The position numbers and the translations under genes were made by a program. From NCBI RefSeq assembly GCF_014204625.1, contig NZ_JACHLU010000009.1, positions 62,001-126,000 on the forward strand: a DNA stretch of 64,000 bases. The letters run 5' to 3'. This DNA comes from Gillisella vitis (lineage in GTDB: Bacteria > Pseudomonadota > Alphaproteobacteria > Rhizobiales > Rhizobiaceae). The notes beneath the pieces are model-generated. The model saw nothing but the letters and a program-made list of their open reading frames with translations. It was not told where the DNA came from and did no database searches. This document shows, piece after piece, positions 8,572 through 17,774 of this stretch (within the stretch, counting starts at the first letter, position 1; each line of letters begins with the position of its first letter).

Positions 8572-10380
8572 ATGACCAAATACACGAGTGAAGACGTAGC
8601 AGAGCTGGCCAATACCATTCAGCAGGCTGAAGGACGTTTTATCTTCCTGACCGGCGCTGGCATGTCCATTTCTGCCGGAATTCCGACAGCGCAGGGGATC
8701 ATTCAAGAGATCCATCAGAAATTTCCGCAGCGTTTTGACCGCATGGATGCGAAGTCCAAATGGGACTATTACCTGTGTATGCAAAAGCTGCCGCCAAGTG
8801 AAAGAAAGCGCCTGTTAAGTGCGCATCTTTCCGCTTCAAAGATCAATTGGGCGCATATTGCTCTGGCTGGCATGATCAAGGCCAATCTGGTCAAGCGCGT
8901 TGTCACCTTCAATTTTGACAATGTTCTGGCCCGTGCCTGCGGTCTGCTGGGTCAGTATCTGGCAACCTACGACTATGGCGTAGCGCCCAATGAGAGAACA
9001 GATTTCATTGCAGATCCAGCAATTGTTCATCTTCACGGCCAAGGTGCAGCGCAAGTGATGAAAAATTCGGTGGCTGAGGCTGAGCTTCACGCAAAGAAAA
9101 TCGAACCACTTATGTCGGATGTGTTTGCAGACAACCATCTGATTGTTCTTGGATACAGTGGTCGCACCGATCATATCTTCCCATTGCTTGAAAAATACTA
9201 CACCGGCGAAACCCACATCTATTGGATTGGCCACCGCGAAGAGCCGGAAGCTCACCTGACATCCCTTTTGTCGCAGGATTACTGCCACTATCTTGGCGGA
9301 GCCGATGCCGACCGATTCATGATTGATCTTGCACAGGAGCTTTATTGCTTCCCGCCGGAGGTCATCGCCGATCCTGCCAGCCATCTGATTTCGGAACTGG
9401 CTGAGATTACGGCCTTTCCGCTGGAAAAGATCGATGCTGCCAAAGATATTCTCAGCGGCACCATTGAGCGCTTGCGCGAGCATCAGGGCGCTTTGAAATT
9501 GTCCTTCGTGCAGAGTGCCGTTTTGCAGGGTCGCCCGGAAGATATTATCTCGCAGAATGAAGACTCTCTGGACTATGGAGACCGGAAGTTCCTTGATTCG
9601 AAAAAGGATAGCGACATCCATGCCTGGGCGCATTTCTCGAAAGGCTATCGCCTCAGCAAAAGCTCCGAGAAAGCCAATGATCTTGAACTGCTGATCAACG
9701 CCACAGCCGAGTATGGCAAGGCTGTCAGCCTCAAGCCGGACTTTGCCGAAGCCCTCAACAATTGGGGTATTGTTTTGGCAAAACAGGCGTGGATTCAACA
9801 GGATACAAGCCTGTTCACGCAGGCTGTGGAAAAATTCCAGCGCGCCAACCAGATCAGGCAGGATGATCCCGGCACCCTTAACAACTGGGGCAACACCCTT
9901 TCCGATCTGGCAAAGATCAAGCAGGACGAGACCCTGTTTGTACAGGCCTGCGAGAAATATCAGCGCGCCAATCAATTGCGGCCTGATTCGCCCGGCACAT
10001 TTAACAACTGGGGCAATTCACTGGCCAATCTGGCGGCGCTGCAACAGGACGAAGGCCTGTTTATTCAGGCCATTGAGAAGTATGAGCGGGCCAACCAGCG
10101 CCGGGAAAATCATCCGGGCACATTCAACAACTGGGGCAACGCACTGACAAACCTTGCAAAACTCATGCAGGATGAGGATTTGTTCCGACAGGCCATTGAG
10201 AAGTTTGAGCGCGCCAATGAGCTTAGCCCGGAAGATCCGGATACATTCCAGAATTGGGGGAATGCCCTGACAAACCTTGCCAAGCTCAAGCAGGATGAGG
10301 AGTTGTTCAAGCTGGCAATCGAGAAGTTTGAACATGCGAATCAGCTCAGTCAGAATCGCAGTAGCGCACTAGAGGATTGA
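8572..10380 (+). CDS. SIR2-like domain protein with C-terminal TPR array
   Basis: 602 aa, cytoplasmic. Residues 1-270 form a SIR2-like NAD-binding domain: FLTGAGMSISAGIPTAQG at about 25-42 (the GAGxSxxxGIP motif), TFNFDNVLARA at about 106-116 in the place of the TQNxD motif, and HLHGQ with His153/His155 in the place of the catalytic HG. The C-terminal 200 residues are five 40-residue TPR-type repeats (LNNWGNTLSDLAK..., FxQAxEKFxRANQ). SIR2-like domains joined to helical repeats are frequent in antiphage systems that degrade NAD+, so a defence role is plausible but inferred. A GGGGG ribosome-binding stretch precedes ATG 8572. No partner gene is adjacent. Confidence 0.8.
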   Translation: MTKYTSEDVAELANTIQQAEGRFIFLTGAGMSISAGIPTAQGIIQEIHQKFPQRFDRMDAKSKWDYYLCMQKLPPSERKRLLSAHLSASKINWAHIALAGMIKANLVKRVVTFNFDNVLARACGLLGQYLATYDYGVAPNERTDFIADPAIVHLHGQGAAQVMKNSVAEAELHAKKIEPLMSDVFADNHLIVLGYSGRTDHIFPLLEKYYTGETHIYWIGHREEPEAHLTSLLSQDYCHYLGGADADRFMIDLAQELYCFPPEVIADPASHLISELAEITAFPLEKIDAAKDILSGTIERLREHQGALKLSFVQSAVLQGRPEDIISQNEDSLDYGDRKFLDSKKDSDIHAWAHFSKGYRLSKSSEKANDLELLINATAEYGKAVSLKPDFAEALNNWGIVLAKQAWIQQDTSLFTQAVEKFQRANQIRQDDPGTLNNWGNTLSDLAKIKQDETLFVQACEKYQRANQLRPDSPGTFNNWGNSLANLAALQQDEGLFIQAIEKYERANQRRENHPGTFNNWGNALTNLAKLMQDEDLFRQAIEKFERANELSPEDPDTFQNWGNALTNLAKLKQDEELFKLAIEKFEHANQLSQNRSSALED

Positions 10381-10420
10381 GTTTTCTGTCACAATTTGGC
10401 ACGATAACGTTAACGGCATA

Positions 10421-10451
10421 GGGATCTTCGTTCACCATGAGCGAAGGTCCC
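10421..10451 (+). terminator. Hairpin behind the SIR2-TPR gene
   Basis: The 10-bp stem gggatcttcg / cgaaggtccc, with one G-U pair, and an 11-nt loop lie 40 bp past the stop codon. The following sequence (ggtttataac) is weakly T-rich. Confidence 0.5.
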
Positions 10452-10606
10452 GGTTTATAACTGTTAATTTTGACTCACAAATTTTAAGCTAAATTGCGTG
10501 TTTTGCAGCTCCAGCCTGCGAACAAGACCACGCAATTTTGCATAGCTCCGGGGTTTGCACGTCAAACAGCCCGCTGTGCGGCAACCAACAGACAAAGGAC
10601 ATCACC

Positions 10607-11392
10607 ATGGATCTTGGAATTTCCGGCAAACGCGCTCTGGTTCTCGCAGCGTCGCGGGGACTGGGGCATGGAATTGCCAGGGCGCTGGCCGCCGAAGGCG
10701 TGCAGGTGCTGATCTGTGGCCGCACGGAAGAAAAGCTCAAGGTCAATTGCGCTGACATCATTTCCGCCGGTGGCAAGGCCGATTATGTGGTGGCAGATCT
10801 CAGCGACGCCCATTTTGTCGAGACCGTGGTGCAGGCTGTGGCCGACAAGCTGGGTGGCATTGATATTCTGGTCAACAACACCGGCGGACCAACACCGGGC
10901 ACGGCCGAAGAGATGAATGCAGAAAAGCTCTACAGTTTTTTCCAATCCATGGTCGTGCGGATCATCACCCTGACCAATGCGCTCTTGCCGCAGATGAAAG
11001 CCCAAGGCTTTGGCCGTATTCTCACAGTTGCTTCATCAGGCGTCATTGAACCAATTGGCAATCTGGCCCTGTCCAACACATTGCGCGGTGCCTTGGTGGG
11101 ATGGAACAAGACGCTGTCAACGGAAGTCGCCGGTTTTGGCATTACGGCCAATCTGCTGTTGCCGGGGCGAATCCATACGGACCGCATTGATGAACTGGAT
11201 CAGGCAAACGCAGCCCGACAAGGCACGTCGTTGCAGGACGTGCGCAGCGCATCACTCAAGACAATTCCCGCCGGGCGTCTCGGCACTGTCGATGAGTTTG
11301 CAGCAGCCGGTGCTTTTCTGTGCTCCACCCCTGCCAGCTACATCACCGGCATCATGCTGAGAGTTGACGGCGGTGCCGCCAAATCGCTTTAA
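10607..11392 (+). CDS. Atypical short-chain dehydrogenase/reductase (BKR-like)
   Basis: 261 aa. The SDR Rossmann fold is clear: VLAASRGLGHGIA replaces the usual TGxxxGIG motif, DILVNNTGGPTPG is the NNAG-type segment, and the C-terminus ends ITGIMLRVDGG. The catalytic Ser is kept (VASSGVI), but the position of the YxxxK tetrad reads SNTLRGALVGWNK, so the usual Tyr is missing. This matches the known atypical ketoacyl-ACP-reductase-like SDR subgroup without a perfect NAD motif or tetrad. ATG 10607 follows AAAGGA; the longer frame from 10538 has no ribosome-binding site. The substrate is unknown. Confidence 0.8.
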   Translation: MDLGISGKRALVLAASRGLGHGIARALAAEGVQVLICGRTEEKLKVNCADIISAGGKADYVVADLSDAHFVETVVQAVADKLGGIDILVNNTGGPTPGTAEEMNAEKLYSFFQSMVVRIITLTNALLPQMKAQGFGRILTVASSGVIEPIGNLALSNTLRGALVGWNKTLSTEVAGFGITANLLLPGRIHTDRIDELDQANAARQGTSLQDVRSASLKTIPAGRLGTVDEFAAAGAFLCSTPASYITGIMLRVDGGAAKSL

Positions 11393-11570
11393 AAGCGACA
11401 TCAAAAATGGTGACGAATAATCAAATTCATCACCAAATCGCTTCCATTACAATAATTTAAGGAAATCTCACCGCTTATTGATGGAAAAGCGGGGACTCTG
11501 TTATTTTTGTATCGCACAATTTGATTGATGATAGGCTCACGAACAATCCTCGCTTTATCAGGCTTTCAAA

Positions 11571-12818
11571 ATGAAAAAATTCTGGGCTGCTTCCAGTATC
11601 TTAGCAATCCTCGCCGTTGGCGGCTGGCTTTACCGCGATCAACTGCCATTCCTTGCCACGCTGAATCACAGTCAGGAGCATAAAGAGGCAAAAGCCAGCG
11701 ACAGGCCATCAACACAAGGCACGAACCATGCCGGCGGCGGCAAACGCAACGGCGGACCAACATCCGTAAAAACCATTGCAGCCACTGTGGGAAATCTGCC
11801 GATGGATGCAACGGCAACCGGATGGGCTGAGGCCGAAGACATCACCACAATTGCGGCACTTCAGGATGGGTTGATTGAGGATATTGTCGCCAAGGATGGA
11901 CAGGACATCAAGGCTGGCCAGTTGATTGCCAGAATGGATGATCGTGTCGCACAGGCCGCCGTTGATAAGGACCGTGCCAATATTGTCAGCGATCAGGCCA
12001 GCCTTGTCGAATATGAAACAGCGCTTCAACGTGCAGAAAGCCTGGTCAAGCAGAATGCGCAATCGCAGCAGACGTACGATCAGGCAAAAGCTGCCCGTGA
12101 TTCGGCGATCGGAAAGGTTGACGCCGACAAGGCGACCCTGGCCTCTGATCTGGTCACACTGGACCATACAAAGATTCGTGCCCCTTATGATGGGCGTCTC
12201 GGCAGCATTCAGCTGAGCAATGGAGCCTATGTCAGCGCAGGCACGGCGATTGTGACAATTACGCGCTACAATCCGATTTACATCAAATTTCCAATGCCAC
12301 AGCGCTATCTGCCGCAATTGCACAAGGCGTTTTCAGGCAATCCGGTTGCCGTTGATGTCGATCCGGCTGCCACAGGCGGCGTGCCCGTGCGTGGCAAGCT
12401 GTCATTTTTCGACAATAGCGTTGACAGCTCCTCTGGCACCATCACGGTCAAGGCCGAATTCCAGAATGACAAGGGTCTGATCTGGCCGGGCCAGAGCGCC
12501 AATGTCACCGTGCGTTTTGTGACCGATGAACAGAACATCATCGTGCCAACCGTGGCTGTGCGCCCCGGCGCAGATGGATTTTTTGTCTATACCGTGGATG
12601 ACAAGAGCAAAGTCCACGCCACCAAGGTCGAGGTCGCCCGCAGCAATGGTGATTACACCGCCCTGTCTTCCGGTCTGAAGGAAGGTGATCATGTGGTTGT
12701 GGAGGGGCAGGTGCAATTGTCCGACGGCCAGACCGTACTGGAACAGTTTGGCAACGGGCAAGCAGGCGGCAACCGCCAGAACGTGGCTGAAAACATGCCG
12801 AAGGATGTGACCCGATGA
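11571..12818 (+). CDS. RND efflux periplasmic adaptor (HlyD/MFP family)
   Basis: 415 aa. One N-terminal membrane anchor or signal (residues 5-20) is followed by a low-complexity linker. Then come the lipoyl half-motifs (LQDGLIEDIVAKDGQDIKAG at about 98-117 and TKIRAPYDGRLG at about 202-213) flanking a coiled-coil hairpin (about 125-195), and beta-barrel and membrane-proximal domains. It would bridge the inner-membrane RND pump to an outer-membrane channel. The stop overlaps the pump start (ATGA), so the two form one operon. It resembles MdtA-type adaptors. No outer-membrane channel gene is nearby, so a TolC encoded elsewhere must be used. Confidence 0.92.
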   Translation: MKKFWAASSILAILAVGGWLYRDQLPFLATLNHSQEHKEAKASDRPSTQGTNHAGGGKRNGGPTSVKTIAATVGNLPMDATATGWAEAEDITTIAALQDGLIEDIVAKDGQDIKAGQLIARMDDRVAQAAVDKDRANIVSDQASLVEYETALQRAESLVKQNAQSQQTYDQAKAARDSAIGKVDADKATLASDLVTLDHTKIRAPYDGRLGSIQLSNGAYVSAGTAIVTITRYNPIYIKFPMPQRYLPQLHKAFSGNPVAVDVDPAATGGVPVRGKLSFFDNSVDSSSGTITVKAEFQNDKGLIWPGQSANVTVRFVTDEQNIIVPTVAVRPGADGFFVYTVDDKSKVHATKVEVARSNGDYTALSSGLKEGDHVVVEGQVQLSDGQTVLEQFGNGQAGGNRQNVAENMPKDVTR

Positions 12819-15800
12819 TCCCTGCTTTCTGCATTAATCGCCCTGTTGCCACCATTCTTCTGGCAATTGGCATTGTGTTGGCCGGGCTTGCCGGATACCG
12901 ACTCTTGCCCGTTGCGGCCTTGCCAAAGGTGGATTTTCCAACCATCAACGTCTCATCGACGCTTTCGGGTGCCTCGCCCGAAACCATGGCAACATCGGTT
13001 TCAACACCGTTGATCAAGCAGTTTGAAACCATTCCCGGGATCAGCGAAATCAGCGCCAGCAACTCACTGGGTAACAGTTCCATTGTTATCCAGTTTGACC
13101 TTAACCGCGACATTGATGCCGCCGCCGCCGACGTGCAGGCCGCCATTTCGCGCGCCACCCGGCAATTGCCCAGCAATATGACGACAGCCCCCAGCTATCG
13201 TAAAAGCAATCCTGCCGATGCACCCGTACTGCTGCTGGCCGTCAACAGCGATGAAATGCCGCGCTCTCAGGTGGATTCCATTGCTGAAAACATCATTTCT
13301 CCCCTGCTTTCGACATTGAATGGCGTGGCGCAGGTCAGCATTTATGGCTCCCAAACCTATGCCGTGCGCATTGGTGTAGATCCATCCAAATTGCAGGCAC
13401 GCGGGCTTGGCGTTGATACGCTGACAACGGCCATTGCCAATGCCAATAACCAGACGCCGGTTGGCTCCCTGTCCAACGCTGAGCAGCAGATAACCATCAA
13501 TGCCAACAGCCAGCGCACCAATGCGGAGGAATTCAAGACATTGGTTGTGGCCAACAGCAATGGCGCACCAATCCATCTGTCCGATGTTGCCAACGTTACG
13601 GACAGTGTTGCCAATCTGGATGCCGGAAGCTGGTTTGATGGCAAGCAGGCGATTATTCTGGCGGTTCAACGTCAGCCAGATGCCAACACCGTCGAGGTTG
13701 TTGATGCAATTCTGGCAAAATTGCCTGCCTTGAAACAGCAATTGCCACCGTCGATCAAAATCAATGTCATGAATGATACATCCAAATCGATCCGCGAATC
13801 GATTCATGATGTGCAGTTCACCCTGTTTCTCACGATCGGTTTGGTTGTTCTGGTCATCTATCTGTTTACCGGCCACCTGACCGCAACGCTCATCCCCGGC
13901 CTAGCTGTGCCATTATCGCTGATTGCCACATTTGGCGGCATGTATATCCTGGGTTACAGCGTTGATAATATTTCACTTCTGGGATTAACCCTGTCTGTGG
14001 GTCTGGTGGTGGATGATGCCATCGTCATGCTTGAGAATATTCTTCGATACAAGGAACAGGGAATGCCCGCGCGCGAGGCAGCCCTGAAAGGCGCTGCCGA
14101 AGTCAGCTACACCATTATTTCCATGTCCATTTCGCTTGTGGCGGTGTTTATCCCGATTCTGCTGATGGGCGGTGTTGTGGGTCGGCTGTTCAACGAATTT
14201 GGCATGGTGGTGACGCTGGCCATCATGGCGTCCGTTGTGGTGTCATTGACCATTACCCCCATGCTCGCAGCACGTCTTTCCGCACACTCCAGCAATCCTC
14301 CATTGATTGTCCGCTGGTTTGATGCCGGATTTGCCAAGACATTATCAGGATATGACAGCGCTGTGGCATGGTGCCTGAAGCATCGCACCACGGTGATGGT
14401 GGCTTTTGTGCTGTCAGTAGTCAGCTCTGCATGGCTGTTCCATGTTCTGCCATCCAGTTTCTTTCCGCAGGAAGACACCGGGCGCCTGTCCATTTCCACC
14501 CGTGCCCGTGAGGATATTTCCTACGGTGCCATGCGGGCCTTGCAGGATCAGGTCGCAGACGTGGTTAAAACCAATCCAGCCGTTGATCATGTCACCTCCA
14601 TCGTCGGAGGGAGCGGTCGCAGCCCACTGAACAATGGTACAATCTTTGTACAGCTCAAGGACAAGGATCAGCGCCCGCCTCTGGCAAGCACCATCAATGA
14701 CCTGCGGCAGAAGCTCTCTACAATTGCAGGCATAAAGAGCTATATCACCCCACAGCAGAACCTGCGATTTGGCGGACGCAGCACTGCCAGCCAGTATCAG
14801 CTGGTCATTCAGGCCCTGAATGCCAAGACGACAGATGAGTGGTCATCCAAAATTCAGACCGCACTGCGCGGTGATCCGATGTTTACAGATGTGACAACGG
14901 ACGCACAGAATGCCGCCATTGCTGCCGACATCAACATTGATAACAGCAAGGCTGCCGCCTTTGGCATTACCAATGACCAATTGCGCAAGACACTGGAAAT
15001 GGCGTTCAGCGGCTATACGGCAGCACAGATTCAATCAACGGGTGACAGCTATGACGTGATCGTGGAGTTTGACCGGACACGGCAATGGGACGACCAGTTC
15101 CTGCGCGACATTCTTGTCAGGTCATCGTCCACAGGCACGCTGGTACCACTCTCCAACTTCGCCACAGTCGTGCGCAAAACGGCACCCGTCACCATCAACC
15201 AGACGGGTCAGTTGGTCTCAACCACCGTATCCTTCAATCTTCCTGATGGCGTCTCGCTGAGCGATGCGACCGCCAAGATTGACAGCATCAAGCAGGAGAT
15301 TGGCGTTCCCAATGATGTCTTCACCTCTTATGGCGGCACGGCGGCGATTTTCGAACAATCACAGGGCAATACCGGCCTGCTGATTTTGGCAGCCGTTATC
15401 ACCATCTATGTTGTGCTGGGTGTTTTGTATGAAAGCTTCATTCATCCGCTCACCATTCTGTCCGGTCTGCCCGCAGCAGCGCTTGGCGCGCTGCTGGCTC
15501 TCAAGGTGATGAATTTCGATATGTCGGTCATCGCCCTGATTGGCTTGCTGATGCTGATCGGCATTGTCAAAAAGAACGCGATCATGATGATCGACGTGGC
15601 AGTGGAGCTTATCCGCGAACATGGGGAAACCCCGGCAAAGGCCATTCACGAGGCTTGCGTGCGGCGTTTCCGCCCGATCATGATGACCACCTTCTGCGCG
15701 CTGCTGGGAGCATTACCGATTGCAGTGGGCCACGGTGCCAGCTCCGAGTTGCGCCAACCTCTGGGCATTGCCGTCGTTGGTGGCCTGCTGGTATCGCAAT

Positions 15801-15946
15801 TGTTGACGCTGTTCATCACGCCGGTGATCTTCGTGGAAATGGATCGTCTGGGCAAATTCGTGACGCGGCTGTTTTCTCGTAACGCTGATCATCACCCCGC
15901 CAACAGCGAAAACGGAACGTCAAAGCCTGCTATTGCTGCTGAATAA
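12815..15946 (+). CDS. RND efflux pump, inner-membrane subunit (AcrB/MdtBC-like)
   Basis: 1043 aa, the normal length of HAE1-type pumps. Twelve membrane segments are split by two large periplasmic loops (about 30-330 and 560-870). Visible marks are the N-terminal RPVATILLAIGIVLAG, the helix-4 proton-relay segment VGLVVDDAIVMLENI with paired Asp, and the TM10-12 region (LMLIGIVKKNAIMMID, RRFRPIMMTT). It would export hydrophobic or amphiphilic compounds by proton antiport together with the adaptor encoded just upstream. The substrate spectrum is unknown. No local regulator gene is seen. Confidence 0.94.
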   Translation: MIPAFCINRPVATILLAIGIVLAGLAGYRLLPVAALPKVDFPTINVSSTLSGASPETMATSVSTPLIKQFETIPGISEISASNSLGNSSIVIQFDLNRDIDAAAADVQAAISRATRQLPSNMTTAPSYRKSNPADAPVLLLAVNSDEMPRSQVDSIAENIISPLLSTLNGVAQVSIYGSQTYAVRIGVDPSKLQARGLGVDTLTTAIANANNQTPVGSLSNAEQQITINANSQRTNAEEFKTLVVANSNGAPIHLSDVANVTDSVANLDAGSWFDGKQAIILAVQRQPDANTVEVVDAILAKLPALKQQLPPSIKINVMNDTSKSIRESIHDVQFTLFLTIGLVVLVIYLFTGHLTATLIPGLAVPLSLIATFGGMYILGYSVDNISLLGLTLSVGLVVDDAIVMLENILRYKEQGMPAREAALKGAAEVSYTIISMSISLVAVFIPILLMGGVVGRLFNEFGMVVTLAIMASVVVSLTITPMLAARLSAHSSNPPLIVRWFDAGFAKTLSGYDSAVAWCLKHRTTVMVAFVLSVVSSAWLFHVLPSSFFPQEDTGRLSISTRAREDISYGAMRALQDQVADVVKTNPAVDHVTSIVGGSGRSPLNNGTIFVQLKDKDQRPPLASTINDLRQKLSTIAGIKSYITPQQNLRFGGRSTASQYQLVIQALNAKTTDEWSSKIQTALRGDPMFTDVTTDAQNAAIAADINIDNSKAAAFGITNDQLRKTLEMAFSGYTAAQIQSTGDSYDVIVEFDRTRQWDDQFLRDILVRSSSTGTLVPLSNFATVVRKTAPVTINQTGQLVSTTVSFNLPDGVSLSDATAKIDSIKQEIGVPNDVFTSYGGTAAIFEQSQGNTGLLILAAVITIYVVLGVLYESFIHPLTILSGLPAAALGALLALKVMNFDMSVIALIGLLMLIGIVKKNAIMMIDVAVELIREHGETPAKAIHEACVRRFRPIMMTTFCALLGALPIAVGHGASSELRQPLGIAVVGGLLVSQLLTLFITPVIFVEMDRLGKFVTRLFSRNADHHPANSENGTSKPAIAAE

Positions 15947-15964
15947 TAAACCGGAGAGCAAAAC

Positions 15965-16168
15965 ATGGTTGCCTTGCGTCGTATATTAACAGTGATCGGC
16001 GTTGTTGCTGTGGCCATAGGGTTGTTGTGGATGGCGCAAGGCGCAGGTATTTTTCCCTATCCATCCTCCAGCTTCATGATCAATCAGACACCCTGGATTC
16101 TCCGGGGTGGACTTCTGGCGGGGTTCGGTCTTCTTCTGACCTGGGGATCAGGGCGACTTATTCGATGA
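15965..16168 (+). CDS. Small two-helix membrane protein in the RND operon
   Basis: 67 aa with two hydrophobic helices (residues 6-24 and 46-62) around a short loop containing FPYPSSSFMIN and the charged end GSGRLIR. It starts 18 bp after the pump stop codon, with CCGGAGAGC upstream, so it is co-transcribed. The pattern (helix, GxGIFPxSFM, helix) is a recurring small membrane protein family of unknown function. A role beside the pump is only suggested by position. Confidence 0.7.
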   Translation: MVALRRILTVIGVVAVAIGLLWMAQGAGIFPYPSSSFMINQTPWILRGGLLAGFGLLLTWGSGRLIR

Positions 16169-16229
16169 TCTGCCTGTCAACAGGCCCAGATGAGACTTCA
16201 GGAAACGACAAATAAACCAACATATTGCT

Positions 16230-16262
16230 AGCCCGTCTGATTTAAAATCCATCAGACGGGCT
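16230..16262 (+). terminator. Strong hairpin ending the RND operon
   Basis: A perfect 12-bp inverted repeat (agcccgtctgat / atcagacgggct) with a 9-nt A/T-rich loop lies 60 bp behind the small membrane protein gene. Confidence 0.6.
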
Positions 16263-16423
16263 GCAAAATGCTTGCATGACGTCCCGCGCCATGCCATCAC
16301 GCCGCTCCTGCTGCGGAGCCGGGCTTTTGTCAATCATCTCCGCCGCACCACTCACACTCAAAACGCCGCACGTCACAAGACGTTTGATGGGCTTTGAAAA
16401 CCTGTACATGAGGAGCAATAACC

Positions 16424-17716
16424 ATGGCCAAAGCGCTTGGGCTTGATTTCGGCACAACAAACACGGTTCTTGCCCTGACAGATGATGGTGTGAGCAGCAA
16501 TTCCGTCAGCTTCACTTCATCGGCAGGCACTGCTGACAGTATGCGCACGGCACTGTCGTTCATGAAGGATGCGAAACTCGGAGCCGGTGCCTTGAAGGTT
16601 GAGGCCGGGCACGCCGCCATTCGCCAGTTTATTGACAATCCCGGTGAAGCCCGTTTTTTGCAATCCATCAAGACATTCGCGGCCTCAGCCCTGTTTCAGG
16701 GAACATTGGTTCATGCCCGCCGCTTTCAGTTTGAAGACTTGATGGAAGTGTTTCTGAAGCGGTTGCAAGCCTATGCTGGCGATGGCTGGCCTGCGCAAGC
16801 CGACCGTATCGTGACAGGCCGCCCTGTGCATTTTGCCGGTGCCTCTCCCAACCCGGATCTGGCCATGCAGCGCTATAACACGGCACTGGTGCGGCTGGGC
16901 TTTCCCGAAATTCACTACGTCTATGAACCAGTGGCCGCTGCATTTTATTTCGCTCAGCACCTGACGCAAGATGCCACCGTTCTGGTTGCTGACTTTGGCG
17001 GCGGCACCACCGACTACTCGATTATCCGCTTTGAGCGCAGTGGTGGCAAACTCTCTGCCGTGCCGGTTGGCCATTCTGGCGTTGGCATTGCGGGCGATCA
17101 GTTTGATGCCCGCATCGTTGATCATCTTGTTGCCCCTGAAATTGGCAAGGGCAGCACGTTCAAGAGCTTTGACAAGATTCTCGACGTCCCGAGCAATTAT
17201 TACACCAGCTTTTCGCGCTGGAATCAGCTGTCCGTCTTCAAATCCTCCAAGGAATTTGCTGATCTGAAGCAGCTCGTGCGCCAAAGTCTGGAGCCGGAAA
17301 AGCTGGAACTCTTCATTGATCTGATCGATCACGATGAAGGCTATCCGTTGTATCAAGCCGTGTCAGCGACAAAAATGGCGCTGTCAGCGCAGGACGAGGC
17401 AGAGTTTTCTTTTGCGCCACTGGGCGCTGCGGGTCGCAAGAGTGTCAAGCGCTGTGATTTTGAGAGCTGGATTGCCGATGACCTTGCCCGTATTGAAGGC
17501 GCGCTGGATGATGTCCTGACCAAGACCAACACAGCCGCCGATCAGGTAGACAAGGTGTTTCTTACCGGCGGCACATCCTTCGTTCCAGCTGTGCGTCGGA
17601 TTTTCACCGAGCGCTTTGCAACAGATCGCATCGAAAGTGGTGGCGAAATGGTATCCATTGCCCACGGCCTTGCCCTGATCGGCGAGCGCGATGACATTGA
17701 CATGTGGACAGCGTGA
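16424..17716 (+). CDS. Hsp70-family ATPase, YegD-like (no substrate-binding domain)
   Basis: 430 aa, cytoplasmic. It is the actin-like ATPase part of Hsp70 only. The phosphate-1 motif LGLDFGTTNTVLAL is at residues 5-18, phosphate-2 VADFGGGTTDYSII at about 188-201, the connecting YEPVAAA at about 167-173, and the adenosine motif FLTGGTSFVPAVRRI near 383-397. It stops after the ATPase domain, as in E. coli YegD (about 450 aa), so it cannot act as a classical DnaK. ATG 16424 follows TGAGGAGC. The glycosylase gene starts 58 bp later on the same strand. Confidence 0.88.
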   Translation: MAKALGLDFGTTNTVLALTDDGVSSNSVSFTSSAGTADSMRTALSFMKDAKLGAGALKVEAGHAAIRQFIDNPGEARFLQSIKTFAASALFQGTLVHARRFQFEDLMEVFLKRLQAYAGDGWPAQADRIVTGRPVHFAGASPNPDLAMQRYNTALVRLGFPEIHYVYEPVAAAFYFAQHLTQDATVLVADFGGGTTDYSIIRFERSGGKLSAVPVGHSGVGIAGDQFDARIVDHLVAPEIGKGSTFKSFDKILDVPSNYYTSFSRWNQLSVFKSSKEFADLKQLVRQSLEPEKLELFIDLIDHDEGYPLYQAVSATKMALSAQDEAEFSFAPLGAAGRKSVKRCDFESWIADDLARIEGALDDVLTKTNTAADQVDKVFLTGGTSFVPAVRRIFTERFATDRIESGGEMVSIAHGLALIGERDDIDMWTA

Positions 17717-17774
17717 CCGGGGACGACGTGGATTCCGGTTTGCCACACGCACTCGGTTTCGATAAAAGAACCCT

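Noticed and set aside
8836..9975. 379-codon minus-strand frame opposite the SIR2-TPR gene
   Set aside because: The plus-strand protein has recognisable motifs and repeats; the minus frame only mirrors their codon pattern.
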